Shown here piece by piece: positions 33,480 to 42,382 of a stretch of 64,000 nucleotides of DNA. Below the pieces are notes generated by a model. That model was not told the DNA's origin. It ran no database searches and worked only from the letters and a program-made list of their open reading frames with translations. Position 1 is the first letter of the stretch, and the number at the start of each line of letters is the position of its first letter. Source of the stretch: Rhodococcus sp. ARC_M6 (lineage in GTDB: Bacteria > Actinomycetota > Actinomycetes > Mycobacteriales > Mycobacteriaceae); the NCBI RefSeq assembly GCF_022810305.1, contig NZ_JALGQH010000001.1:62001-126000 (forward strand), given 5' to 3'. The position numbers were made by a program, and so were the translations under genes.

Positions 33480-33723
33480 ATACCGGTAGCCCTCGAAGGG
33501 GACGAGCGGTGTTGGGTCTTTGCGTCCGTCAGGGTGTGGGATTGCAATGATTCTCACTTCTGGCTCGGTGTGTAGATTCCATTTGTCTTCCGTTGTCCTG
33601 CAGTGATATTAGCGTGCACCTAGCCGCGCAGAGCACTGCTGCGCGAACAGTGGGATGCATCGCTATCGCCCAGGTTCGCCTGGCTATCGATGGCATGCTG
33701 CCCTTCACTTTCTTAGTTGAGGG

Positions 33724-33755
33724 TTCTCGGCCGATCTCCAGGGATCGGCCGAGAA
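33724..33755. terminator. Bidirectional hairpin terminator
   Basis: TTCTCGGCCGAT (33724-33735) pairs perfectly with ATCGGCCGAGAA (33744-33755), between the convergent TetR and copper-chaperone genes. Confidence 0.8.
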
Positions 33756-33774
33756 GCGTTGTTGGCGTGTGTAG

Positions 33775-33981
33775 TTAGATGTTCATCTGGAAACCGGCTC
33801 CTTCGACTGCATTTTTGATCGAATTCGCATCGATGGGGTCGCTGCTGTCGATGGTGACCTGACCGGTGGACAGATCGACATCGACGGAGATGACGCCGGC
33901 GATACCGCCGACAGCTTTTCGGACCGAGGAGGCGCAGGGGCCGCAGGTCATTCCGGAGACGGTGACGGTTGAGGTGCTCAT
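33775..33981 (-). CDS. copZ: Heavy-metal-associated (CopZ-like copper chaperone) protein
   Basis: 68 residues forming one HMA domain with MTCGPC at 11-16, the Cu(I)-binding CxxC motif. The start ATG at 33981 gives the standard domain length. A CsoR-like box lies upstream (34058-34077). No copper ATPase is adjacent, so its partner is elsewhere. Confidence 0.9.
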   Translation of the reverse strand: MSTSTVTVSGMTCGPCASSVRKAVGGIAGVISVDVDLSTGQVTIDSSDPIDANSIKNAVEGAGFQMNI

Positions 33982-34282
33982 GGAGTTCTCATTTCGTAGT
34001 TGCGAGTGCCGGTGTGGTGTCGGGTTGCGTACGAAGTGTCGAACGCATTGCAATTTGTACCATACCCCCCTATGGTATCCAATGAAGGAGCGAAATCGCT
34101 CTGGCCCCGGCAGGGGAGACCGGATGTCCACGCATGGCGGGCGCCGGTCAATGAGATGTGAAACCTACTTTCTGGCAAGATATTTCGCGTCTATCTGGAC
34201 GTGTGACGGAGCGGCCACGCTGGGTAGTCGCCACCGCTCACCTCGCATCACCTCTACCCCGTACAGGTAAGGAACAAACAAC
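33982..34282. other. Divergent intergenic region copZ / MFS exporter
   Basis: 301 bp with no credible gene. It contains a copper-repressor-like palindrome. The rest shows no recognisable element. Confidence 0.5.
34058..34077. promoter_or_regulatory. CsoR/copper-repressor-like operator
   Basis: TACCATA-CCCCCC-TATGGTA: 7-bp arms flanking a C-run, like CsoR operators (TACCCC...GGGTA type). It is 77 bp upstream of the CopZ-like gene and between divergent genes. Confidence 0.6.
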
Positions 34283-35701
34283 ATGTCCACACCGGCACAA
34301 TCCACGAGAAAGTGGTGGGCGTTGGCGTTGATCGCCGCCGCTCAGTTCATGGTCATCATGGACACCTCCATCATCGGTGTCGCTCTTCCTCAAATGCAGA
34401 GCGATCTCGGCTTCTCCCAAGAGAACCTGACGTGGGTGTTCAATGCCTACGTCATCGCATTCGGTGGGCTGCTCCTACTCGGTGGGCGCCTTTCCGATTT
34501 GTTCGGCGCACGCCGGGTGTTCTCCACCGGCTGGATAGTTTTGCTGGCCGGTTCCGTTGTTGCCGGTGCCGCCGGTAATGTCGCCGTCGAACTTGCCGGC
34601 CGCGCAGTCCAAGGGGCCGGCGCTGCACTGATCGCGCCGTCGGCACTCACCTTGCTGATGATGCTGTTCGGCAGCACGCAAAAAGAGATGACCAAAGCAC
34701 TGTCCATCTATGGTGCCGCAGCCCCGGCCGGCGGTACCGCCGGCGTGTTCCTCGGCGGTGTCATCACCGAATATGCGAGCTGGCCTTGGGTTTTCTATCT
34801 CAACATCCCCATCGCGATCATCGCATTGATCGCCACTCCCTTCCTGATGCCGAACGCACCGGCGCGCACCGGATCGATCGACTTCCTCGGTGCTCTTGCG
34901 GTCACTGCAGGCCTCGCAGTCGGAGTCTTCGGCATCGTTCGAGCACCTGACGTCGGCTGGGGATCCGGGCAGACGTGGCTTACGCTCGCCGTCGCAGCCG
35001 CGCTGCTGGCTTCGTTTGTGTTGATTCAGTCCAAGCGTCGGGAACCACTGGTACGGCTCGGAATCTTCAAGGCACCCAACCTTGCCGCCGCAAACATCGC
35101 GCAGTTGGTCCTCGGTGCAGCCTGGATCCCGATGTGGTTCTTCCTGAACCTGTACCTGCAGCAAGTGCTCGGATACAGTGCCTTCCCCGCCGGTGCGGCA
35201 CTACTGCCGATGACAATATTTGTCATGCTCGGCATGATCGTTGTCGCGCCGCGGGCCATGCAACGGTTCGGTGCCAAGACAATGATCGTGGCAGGTTTGC
35301 TGGTACTCGGAATCGGTTTGGGGTGGATGTCGTTGATCCGGCCTACCGGCAACTTCTGGGTTGATGTGCTGCCGGCGTCGCTCGTGGCAGCGGCGGGCAT
35401 GACGCTGGCGTTCATTCCCTCACTGGGAACGGCGATTTCGGCGGCGCGCCCGGAAGAGGGTGGATTGGCGTCCGGCATAGTCAATGTCAGCTACCAGGTT
35501 GGCTCGGCCGTCGGGCTGGCCGTGATGACTGCGATCGCAGCGGTGTTCGGCGCTGATCAGCTCGGTGACCTGACCGAGTTGACCAACGGATTCTCCGCAG
35601 TCTTCCTCGGTGCGGCTGTCATCGCAGTGGTCGGCGCCGGTATCACCGCGGTATCGATGCGGACGACGAATGACGCGGCTCAACCAGTCGTAACCTCTTG
35701 A
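34283..35701 (+). CDS. MFS drug exporter, DHA2 (EmrB/QacA) family
   Basis: 472 residues with about 14 predicted membrane helices. Motif C-type start (AAQFMVIMDTSIIGVALPQM), motif A in the loop (GGRLSDLFGARRVF) and the antiporter-type segment GAAAPAGGTAGVFLGG. AAGGAA precedes the ATG. The family exports drugs and toxic organics with proton antiport; the substrate cannot be deduced. It is monocistronic, ending at a strong terminator. Confidence 0.92.
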   Translation: MSTPAQSTRKWWALALIAAAQFMVIMDTSIIGVALPQMQSDLGFSQENLTWVFNAYVIAFGGLLLLGGRLSDLFGARRVFSTGWIVLLAGSVVAGAAGNVAVELAGRAVQGAGAALIAPSALTLLMMLFGSTQKEMTKALSIYGAAAPAGGTAGVFLGGVITEYASWPWVFYLNIPIAIIALIATPFLMPNAPARTGSIDFLGALAVTAGLAVGVFGIVRAPDVGWGSGQTWLTLAVAAALLASFVLIQSKRREPLVRLGIFKAPNLAAANIAQLVLGAAWIPMWFFLNLYLQQVLGYSAFPAGAALLPMTIFVMLGMIVVAPRAMQRFGAKTMIVAGLLVLGIGLGWMSLIRPTGNFWVDVLPASLVAAAGMTLAFIPSLGTAISAARPEEGGLASGIVNVSYQVGSAVGLAVMTAIAAVFGADQLGDLTELTNGFSAVFLGAAVIAVVGAGITAVSMRTTNDAAQPVVTS

Positions 35702-35725
35702 GACACTCGGGTTGATCCGTCAACG

Positions 35726-35766
35726 CACTGAGTGCGCCTCCCCAAGTAGGGGAGACGCACTCAGTG
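35726..35766. terminator. Bidirectional hairpin terminator
   Basis: CACTGAGTGCG and CGCACTCAGTG arms with an inner CTCCCC/GGGGAG extension, between convergent genes. Confidence 0.85.
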
Positions 35767-35782
35767 TTTCCACATGGGTGAA

Positions 35783-36877
35783 TCAGCGAAGTGCAGTAAG
35801 CGCGTCGATACGCTTGGCCGCATCCTCCATGATGCTTTCGATCAGTTCCTTGCAGCTGGGCAGGTCGTTGATCATGCCGACAACCTGGCCCGAAGCGAGC
35901 ACGCCGGCTTCGGTATTGCCCTCCACCAGACCGGCTTTAAGCAGCATCGGGGTGTTGGCAGCCATGATGATCTGCATGACGGTGCGGTCGCCGGAACGCT
36001 TCATTGCGAGGCCGTCCTTGGCGAGGGTCGACCACTTCATGCCCGTCATCGCCTTGAACTTCAGGGCGTTCTTGCCTGCGGCGACCAGGCCACGGGCGTA
36101 GCTGGAACCTTCGAGGCTGTTCACCAGTTCGGTGTTGAGCACGCGGTGCGGCATGCCGTCGACCTTGCGCGAGACGGTGGTATCCGTCAGGCCGCGCTTG
36201 AGGTATTCCTGCTTGACGGAATCCGGTACCGAGGAATCGCTGGTGAGCAGGAAGCGAGTGCCCATGGCGACGCCGGCAGCGCCGTACGCGAGTGCCGCAG
36301 CGAGGCCGCGACCGTCGAAGAAGCCACCACCGGCGATAACCGGGATGTCAACGGCGTCGAGAACCGAGGGGAGCAGAAGCGTCGTTGCCACACCGCCGGT
36401 GTGACCGCCACCTTCGCCGCCCTGGACGACGACAGCGTCCGCGCCCCAGGAAGCGACCTTGACCGCATGCTTCGCAGCACCGATCGAGGGAACGACGACA
36501 ATGCCGTTGTCCTTGAGCCTGGAGATCAGATCCTTCTTGGGGGCCAAGGCAAATGACGCAACCTTGACGCCTTCGCGGATCAGAAGGTCGATGCGCTCTT
36601 TTGCGTCCGTGGCGTCGGCGCGCATGTTGACACCGAACGGCTTGTCCGTGAGAACCTTCGTCTTCTTGATTGCGTTCTCGAGCTCGTCGTACGTCATCGT
36701 TGCCGAAGCGAGGATGCCGAGTCCTCCTGCGTTAGCCGTCGCCGACGTGAGAGCGGGACCGGAAACCCAGCCCATGCCCGTCTGAACGATCGGGTAGTCG
36801 ACGCCGACCAGTTCGGTCAGCGCAGTCTTGATCGACGGTGTTGCATTACCCTCGCTCCGCTCGACCGGTGTGCTCAC
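35783..36877 (-). CDS. ipdC: IpdC-like flavin-dependent oxidoreductase (nitronate monooxygenase fold)
   Basis: 364 residues with an NMO/2-nitropropane-dioxygenase-like TIM barrel: VQTGMGWVSGPALTSATANAGGLGIL at the start, VVVQGGEGGGHTGGV around 150-165, IPVIAGGGFFDGRGLAAALAYGA. Its place after ipdAB matches M. tuberculosis Rv3551-Rv3553, where IpdC takes part in steroid C/D-ring breakdown. It overlaps ipdB by 4 bp. Confidence 0.9.
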   Translation of the reverse strand: MSTPVERSEGNATPSIKTALTELVGVDYPIVQTGMGWVSGPALTSATANAGGLGILASATMTYDELENAIKKTKVLTDKPFGVNMRADATDAKERIDLLIREGVKVASFALAPKKDLISRLKDNGIVVVPSIGAAKHAVKVASWGADAVVVQGGEGGGHTGGVATTLLLPSVLDAVDIPVIAGGGFFDGRGLAAALAYGAAGVAMGTRFLLTSDSSVPDSVKQEYLKRGLTDTTVSRKVDGMPHRVLNTELVNSLEGSSYARGLVAAGKNALKFKAMTGMKWSTLAKDGLAMKRSGDRTVMQIIMAANTPMLLKAGLVEGNTEAGVLASGQVVGMINDLPSCKELIESIMEDAAKRIDALTALR

Positions 36878-37629
36878 GCGCTGACCTCACGGTCACGCAG
36901 GTTACGCGGATCGAGGGTCTCGCGAATGAGGTGGATTTCCTCGACGGTGGGCTCGCGGGTGACGCCGGCCTCGGCGAGTCCGGCAACCTCGAACGACGTG
37001 TTCTCGGCAACCTCTTCAGCCGTGACGCCGGGGTGAAGGGTCAACGCGCGGAACGTGTTTCCCGGTCCACCGAAGTCGAAGACGCCCAGGTTGGTGACAA
37101 CGCGGGGGATGTTGAGGTACTTGTATGCCGGGTTCTCGGGATCGATCTGGTCGTAGCCGACACCGCACACCACGTCGACCTTGTCCACGAACACTCGCTT
37201 GGAGTGCTTGGGGACGAAGTAGCTGGTGGCGTGGTTGATCGTGTTACCCGGCGCGCCGCGCACACCGAACATCTGACGCGACGGCTGCTGAAGCGGGCCG
37301 AAAGCGGAGAGGTTCTGGTTGCCGTGGCGATCGAGCTGGTTGGCGCCCATGACAACGTGGCGACGACCGGAAGCAACCACGTCGAACACCTTGCGGAAAG
37401 GCATCCATCCTTCGATGGGGCCCTTCGCTCCGACGCCCGGGGTGTCCTCGAAAATGAGGGCTTCACCGTCGGTGATCAGAAGGTCAGGTTCGGTGGTCAA
37501 CCGAGCCAGGCGAGCACCGATGGTCGACGACGTCGACATCGGGCTGGCCATGATTTCGCCTGCACCGGAAAAGATTTCGGCGCATGCGATGACGACGTAC
37601 TCTGCGCGGGTGACGGTTGATTCACTCAT
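36874..37629 (-). CDS. ipdB: IpdB, beta subunit of COCHEA-CoA hydrolase (CoA-transferase fold)
   Basis: 251 residues. ATG at 37629 overlaps the ipdA stop (ATGA); the longer frame upstream lies inside ipdA. CoA-transferase family I beta fold: AEYVVIACAEIFSGAGEIMASPMSTS, then ANQLDRHGNQNLSAFG. IpdAB lacks transferase activity and hydrolytically opens the last steroid ring (retro-Claisen) of cholesterol and bile acids. Confidence 0.92.
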   Translation of the reverse strand: MSESTVTRAEYVVIACAEIFSGAGEIMASPMSTSSTIGARLARLTTEPDLLITDGEALIFEDTPGVGAKGPIEGWMPFRKVFDVVASGRRHVVMGANQLDRHGNQNLSAFGPLQQPSRQMFGVRGAPGNTINHATSYFVPKHSKRVFVDKVDVVCGVGYDQIDPENPAYKYLNIPRVVTNLGVFDFGGPGNTFRALTLHPGVTAEEVAENTSFEVAGLAEAGVTREPTVEEIHLIRETLDPRNLRDREVSA

Positions 37630-38519
37630 GACGCCTGCTCCTCTGCGAACTTCTTCACTGCTGCCTGGTAGTCCTCTTCGCTGCCGGAGAGGAAGGTATC
37701 GACAAATGCCTGCCACGACTCGGGGGTCTTGGCTGCCTCGGCGTAGTGGCGCTGGAACTTCTCGTCGCGGCCGTAGCTTTCGCCGGCCAGCGTGAAGTGA
37801 GCACCGTTCGGGGCCTCGACGACGCCGTCGACCATCATGCGGTTGAGCAGAAGGTTCTGCAGGGGAACGGTTTTGACCAGTTCCTCGGTCTCGACGATCT
37901 TCTCGACGGAGACGTAACGCTTCTCTGCTGCCATGCAGTACAGGTCGTCGAAGTACGGGTCGACGCCGTTGTAGGCGGCGTTGCCGTGCTTGTCACCGAG
38001 ATTGAGGTGAACGAACGACGCGTCGAGGTTGAGCGCGGGCATCGCGATCAGCGTCTCGGAGCGGCCGTCGGCCTCGGGGTACGGGGAGGTGACGGTCTTG
38101 AGCTCGTCGCCCCAGAAGTTGCGGACGTCGGAACCCAGGCCTGCGCGGATCGGCAGGAAGGGGAGACGGGCAGCGGCGGCTTCGAGGCCGCACTTGACCA
38201 TGCCCTCGTCCATTTCGCGGGATTCGATCTCACCGTTGGTGCGAGCCTTGGCGAACCACGGATCGTAAAACGGAGCGGAGTCCAGGGACACGAAGCCGTA
38301 GTACGCCTTCTTGACCTTGCCGGCCGAGCACAGCAGGCCGAGGTCCGGTCCGCCGTACGTGACGACGGTCAGGTCCTTGATGTCCGAGCGCAGGATTGCG
38401 CGCACGAAAGCCATCGGCTTGCGGCGAGATCCCCAGCCGCCCAATCCGATTGTCATTCCACTACGGAGCTCGCCGACAACCTCGTCGAGCGACATTGTCT
38501 TGTCACGCTTGCTAGCCAT
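37626..38519 (-). CDS. ipdA: IpdA, alpha subunit of COCHEA-CoA hydrolase (CoA-transferase fold)
   Basis: 297 residues, starting MASKRDKTMSLDEVVGELRSGMTIGLGGWG, the glycine-rich segment of CoA-transferase alpha subunits. Also HLNLGDKHGNAAYNGVDPYFDD and RFLPxRAGLGSD-like motifs (LPFLPIRAGLGSDV). It forms a heterotetramer with IpdB. It begins 6 bp after the upstream enoyl-CoA hydratase stop, so all four genes form one operon. Confidence 0.92.
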   Translation of the reverse strand: MASKRDKTMSLDEVVGELRSGMTIGLGGWGSRRKPMAFVRAILRSDIKDLTVVTYGGPDLGLLCSAGKVKKAYYGFVSLDSAPFYDPWFAKARTNGEIESREMDEGMVKCGLEAAAARLPFLPIRAGLGSDVRNFWGDELKTVTSPYPEADGRSETLIAMPALNLDASFVHLNLGDKHGNAAYNGVDPYFDDLYCMAAEKRYVSVEKIVETEELVKTVPLQNLLLNRMMVDGVVEAPNGAHFTLAGESYGRDEKFQRHYAEAAKTPESWQAFVDTFLSGSEEDYQAAVKKFAEEQAS

Positions 38520-38525
38520 GATGTC

Positions 38526-39302
38526 TCAGCCTTCCTTCTGGGTTGCGTTCTCACGCGGCTTGCCGGTTGCGACGAACTCGTCGCGATGCTCGTCGGATAC
38601 ACCGAGCAGGTTGAGCTCGAAGGTGTAGCCCTGCTCGAGGCGGTAGCTGCTCTTGACGTCGACGGGGTCGATGCCGTTGATGGCTTCCTTGGCGCAACGG
38701 ATGATGCGCGTGTCCTTGGCAGCGATCTTGGATGCGATCTCGCGGGCACAGTCGTCGAGCTTCTCGCGCGGGACAACGTCGTAGACGCTGCCGAACTGCT
38801 TGAGGGTGTGGGCGTCGACGCTCTGAGCCGTGTAGTACAGCGCGCGCATCATGTGCTGCGGTACCAGGCGAGCGAGGTGGGTGGCTGCGCCGAGTGCGCC
38901 GCGGTCGACCTCGGGGAGAGAGAAGATCGCGTCGTCGGAAGCGACGATGACGTCAGCGTTGCCGACCAGGCCGATGCCGCCGCCGACGCAGAAGCCGTTG
39001 ACTGCCACGACGACCGGAACAGCGCAGTCGTAGACCGCGGCAAATGCAGCAGCGCAACCGCGGTTGGCGGCAACAAGTGCGTCGTAACCGTCGGTGGCCT
39101 GCATCTCCTTGATGTCGACGCCGGCGTTGAATCCGCGGCCTTCGGCACGCAGGATCACGACGTGGGTGTTGAGGTCCTTGCCCGCGTCGAGGATCGCGTC
39201 GGCCAGGTCGAACCATCCCTGTGACGGGATTGCGTTGACCGGCGCGTAGTCGATGGTGACCGTGGTGATGCCGGTTCCGTCGGAGGAGGTGCTGATGCCC
39301 AT
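38526..39302 (-). CDS. echA20: EchA20-like enoyl-CoA hydratase family hydrolase
   Basis: 258 residues, crotonase fold with the oxyanion segments EGRGFNAGVDIKEM (about 54-67) and NGFCVGGGIGLVGNADVIVAS (about 98-118). In M. tuberculosis EchA20 opens steroid ring D before IpdAB acts. ATG at 39302 with AAGGAAA upstream; an upstream open frame crossing the divergent gene is a shadow. First gene of the operon. Confidence 0.9.
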   Translation of the reverse strand: MGISTSSDGTGITTVTIDYAPVNAIPSQGWFDLADAILDAGKDLNTHVVILRAEGRGFNAGVDIKEMQATDGYDALVAANRGCAAAFAAVYDCAVPVVVAVNGFCVGGGIGLVGNADVIVASDDAIFSLPEVDRGALGAATHLARLVPQHMMRALYYTAQSVDAHTLKQFGSVYDVVPREKLDDCAREIASKIAAKDTRIIRCAKEAINGIDPVDVKSSYRLEQGYTFELNLLGVSDEHRDEFVATGKPRENATQKEG

Positions 39303-39330
39303 ATCGGGTTTCCTTACGTCTGTGTACCAA

Positions 39331-39348
39331 ACCAAGCGATTGCTTGGT
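39331..39348. promoter_or_regulatory. Palindromic operator between echA20 and SDR
   Basis: ACCAAGCGATTGCTTGGT, 18 bp with one central mismatch, in the 102-bp divergent spacer. The half-sites ACCAAG and CTTGGT match the KstR2 consensus halves, but the spacer is 6 bp rather than 2, so binding by KstR2 itself is uncertain. Confidence 0.6.
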
Positions 39349-39404
39349 AAGTTAGCACACAAGCGGAGCCGACAAGCCCGAGCAGAGTGCAATAGGAGAT
39401 AAAA

Positions 39405-40319
39405 ATGAGTGGATTGGTCGACGGACGCGTAGTCATCATCACCGGGGCAGGCCGCGGTATCGGACGCGCGCACGCACTGGCATTTGCTGCCGAGGGTGCC
39501 AAGGTCGTGGTCAACGACATCGGTGCGGGTGCCGACGGCTCCGCGACCGGTGAAAGCCCGGCCGAGCAGGTTGTTGCCGAGATCATCGCAGCCGGCGGCG
39601 AAGCTGTCGTCAACGGCGACGACGTCGCAGACTGGGCCGGCGCCGAGAACCTCATCAAGACCGCCATCGACAACTTCGGTCGCCTCGACGTGCTGGTCAA
39701 CAACGCAGGCTTCCTGCGTGACCGCATGCTCGTCGGCATGAGTGAAGCTGAATGGGACGCCGTCACGCGCGTTCACCTCAAGGGCCACTTCGCGCCCCTG
39801 CGCCATGCCGCCGCTTACTGGCGCGCGCAGGCCAAGGCCGGCAACGTCATTGATGCCCGCATCATCAACACCAGCTCGGGCGCAGGCCTGCAGGGCTCCA
39901 TCGGCCAGGGCAACTACGCCGCCGCCAAGGCCGGCATCGCCGAGATGACCATCCAGGCAGCAGCCGAGTTCAAGAACTACGGCGTCAGCGTCAACGCGAT
40001 CGCGCCTTCTGCGCGTACCCGCATGACGGTCGGTGCCGGTGGCGCTATGGCGGAGATGATGGCAGCTCCGGAAGAGGGCTTCGACGCCATGGCGCCGGAG
40101 AACGTCTCACCGCTCGTCGTCTGGCTCGGTAGCGCCGAGTCCAAGGACGTCACGGGCCGCGTCTTCGAGATCGAGGGCGGAAAGATCACCGTCGCCGAAG
40201 GATGGCGTCACGGACCGAGCGAAGACAAGGGCGATCGCTGGGATCCGAAGGAAATCGGACCCGTCATTGCTTCGCTGCTGGAGAAGGCCGAGACCCCGAC
40301 GCCGGTGTACGGAGCGTAA
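39405..40319 (+). CDS. Short-chain dehydrogenase/reductase (Rv3548c-like)
   Basis: 304 residues. TGAGRGIGRAHALAFA (about 13-28) is the dinucleotide-binding motif, NNAG at about 95-98, Ser in NTSSGAGLQG, and YAAAK the active-site Tyr/Lys. The C-terminal extension (WRHGPSEDKGDRWDPKEI) and the length match the SDRs beside echA20-ipdAB in mycobacteria. AGGAG precedes the ATG. Probably a dehydrogenase for a hydroxyacyl-CoA of the same pathway. Confidence 0.88.
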   Translation: MSGLVDGRVVIITGAGRGIGRAHALAFAAEGAKVVVNDIGAGADGSATGESPAEQVVAEIIAAGGEAVVNGDDVADWAGAENLIKTAIDNFGRLDVLVNNAGFLRDRMLVGMSEAEWDAVTRVHLKGHFAPLRHAAAYWRAQAKAGNVIDARIINTSSGAGLQGSIGQGNYAAAKAGIAEMTIQAAAEFKNYGVSVNAIAPSARTRMTVGAGGAMAEMMAAPEEGFDAMAPENVSPLVVWLGSAESKDVTGRVFEIEGGKITVAEGWRHGPSEDKGDRWDPKEIGPVIASLLEKAETPTPVYGA

Positions 40320-40326
40320 AGGGTTG

Positions 40327-40370
40327 CTGTGCGCCTTTATTAACCGCCCGCGGTTAATAAAGGCGCACAG
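40327..40370. terminator. Bidirectional hairpin terminator
   Basis: Perfect 20-bp arms 40327-40346 and 40351-40370 with loop CCCG, between convergent stops. Confidence 0.9.
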
Positions 40371-40382
40371 GGGGCTTGCCCC

Positions 40383-42341
40383 CTACCAGATCTTTACGCG
40401 CTTTTCCGGCTCCAAATACAGTGCATCGCCTGGCTTGACGTCGAATTCCTCGTGGAAGATGTCGAGGTTGCGGACTACGCCGTTGCAGCGGAATTCCGGC
40501 GGTGAATGCGGATCGACGGCGAGCCGGCGCAATGCCTCGGCTTCACGAGCCTTTGTCCGCCACACCTGAGCCCACCCGAAGAACACGCGCTGCAAACCGG
40601 TGAGGCCGTCGATGACGGGCGGTTCGGTGCCTTCGGTTGCAATCTTGTACGCCGCGATAGCGATGGAGAGCCCGCCCAGATCGCCGATGTTCTCACCGAT
40701 CGTGAACTCGCCGTTGACGGTGTGGCCCGGCAGTTCCTTGGGCTCGAACTCGTTGTATTGCTCGATCAAAGCCTTTGTGCGCTTGCCGAATTCGGTCCGA
40801 TCGTCGTCGGTCCACCAGTCGACCATGTTGCCGTCGCCGTCGTACTTGGCGCCCTGGTCATCGAAACCGTGCCCGATCTCGTGGCCGATGACCGCACCGA
40901 TTCCGCCGTAGTTGGCGGCGTCGTCAGCGGCTGCGTCGAAGAACGGGGGCTGCAAAATCGCTGCGGGGAAAACGATTTCGTTCATTCCCGGGTTGTAGTA
41001 CGCGTTAACGGTCTGGGGGGTCATGAACCACTCGTCGCGGTCGACGGGACCACCCAACTTGGCGAGGTCGCGATCGTATTCCGCGGCGTATCCGGCGCGG
41101 TAGTTTCCGACGACATCGGTCGCTGAAATCTCCAGGCCGGAGTAGTCGCGCCACTTGTCGGGGTAGCCGATCTTGGGAGTGAACTTGTCGAGCTTGGCCA
41201 GTGCGGCCTTGCGGGTATCGGGACTCATCCACTCGAGGTCGGAGATGTTGCGGCGGTAGGCTTCCTGGAGATTGCCGACCAACTCCAGCATGCGAACCTT
41301 GGCCTCGGCCGGGAAGTGGCGCTCCACGTAGATCTTGCCGACGGCCTCGCCGAGCAGATCCTGGACCATGCCGACTCCGCGCTTCCAGCGCTCACGGTTC
41401 TCTTCGGTACCGGACAGGGTGGTGCCGTAGAACGCGAAGTTCTCGTCCACCAATGACGAATGCAAGTACGGGGCGCGTGAATGGATGACTTTCCAGGCAG
41501 CCCAGGCCTTCCAGTCGTCGAGATCTTCCGACGCCCACAGTGCTGTGAAGTTATGCAGGAAATCGGGCTGGCGAACAACGATCTCCGCGAACTTCTCGGA
41601 AGTCGTTCCCAGGCCGGACAGCCAAGCAGCCCAATCCAATCCGGGATTCTGCTCGGTCAGTTCCTCGAAGCCCATCAAGTTGTAACTCAGCTCGGCGTCA
41701 CGACGCTTCACCACATCCCAGTGCCCTGCCGCGATCTTCTTCTCGAGATCGAACACACGCTGCGCCTCGTAGCCGAGGCCGGCAAGGTTGAACATCTTCT
41801 CGACATGCGCGACAAACTTTTCGCGGATCTCGGCGTAGTTGTCTTCGCGGTAGTACGACTCATCAGGCAGGCTGATGCCCGCTTGACTGAAGTGAATGAG
41901 ATAGCGCTCGGAATTCTTGGCATCGGTGTCGACGTAGTGGGAGATAGCCCCGCCCACACCGGTCCGCTGATGACGTCCGATCACCGTAGCGAGGGACGAG
42001 CGATCCGGAGCGTCCGCGATGGCGTCCAGTTCGTCGTCGATCGGGGAAAGACCGGCAGCTTCGATCGCGTCGGCATCCATGAAACTGGAGTACAGGTCGC
42101 CGATGCGCTGCGCATCGGTTCCGGCCTCCGGTGAAGACTGCGAGGCCTCGGTGATGATGGTCTGAACGTCTTCCTCAGCCTTGTCGTACAGCGTGCGGAA
42201 GGCGCCGTCGACGGCGCGGTCCGCCGGAATCTCGTATTCGGCGAGCCATTTCCCGTTTACATGGACGAACAGATCGTCTTGCGCGCGGGTGTCGCTGTCG
42301 AGGTGGGTGAGGTCGATGCCTGAGCGATGAGCCGTGGTCAT
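40383..42341 (-). CDS. M13-family zinc metallopeptidase (neprilysin/PepO type)
   Basis: 652 residues. HEIGH zinc motif at 487-491 and third ligand Glu550 in GENIGDLGG, with the 59-residue spacing seen in neprilysin. NAYYNPGMNEIVFPAAIL (substrate-binding NAxY-like) precedes it. It ends VKIW, close to the usual C-terminal CxxW/VW. No signal peptide, so probably cytoplasmic, as in many actinobacteria. GGAG precedes the ATG. Confidence 0.94.
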   Translation of the reverse strand: MTTAHRSGIDLTHLDSDTRAQDDLFVHVNGKWLAEYEIPADRAVDGAFRTLYDKAEEDVQTIITEASQSSPEAGTDAQRIGDLYSSFMDADAIEAAGLSPIDDELDAIADAPDRSSLATVIGRHQRTGVGGAISHYVDTDAKNSERYLIHFSQAGISLPDESYYREDNYAEIREKFVAHVEKMFNLAGLGYEAQRVFDLEKKIAAGHWDVVKRRDAELSYNLMGFEELTEQNPGLDWAAWLSGLGTTSEKFAEIVVRQPDFLHNFTALWASEDLDDWKAWAAWKVIHSRAPYLHSSLVDENFAFYGTTLSGTEENRERWKRGVGMVQDLLGEAVGKIYVERHFPAEAKVRMLELVGNLQEAYRRNISDLEWMSPDTRKAALAKLDKFTPKIGYPDKWRDYSGLEISATDVVGNYRAGYAAEYDRDLAKLGGPVDRDEWFMTPQTVNAYYNPGMNEIVFPAAILQPPFFDAAADDAANYGGIGAVIGHEIGHGFDDQGAKYDGDGNMVDWWTDDDRTEFGKRTKALIEQYNEFEPKELPGHTVNGEFTIGENIGDLGGLSIAIAAYKIATEGTEPPVIDGLTGLQRVFFGWAQVWRTKAREAEALRRLAVDPHSPPEFRCNGVVRNLDIFHEEFDVKPGDALYLEPEKRVKIW

Positions 42342-42382
42342 TTCTCCATCCTTACACGATCATCACATTCCGCTCAGTCTCA

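Noticed and set aside
37746-39224. 492-codon open frame on the plus strand
   Set aside because: Antisense to ipdA and echA20, which have clear family motifs and overlapping operon starts.
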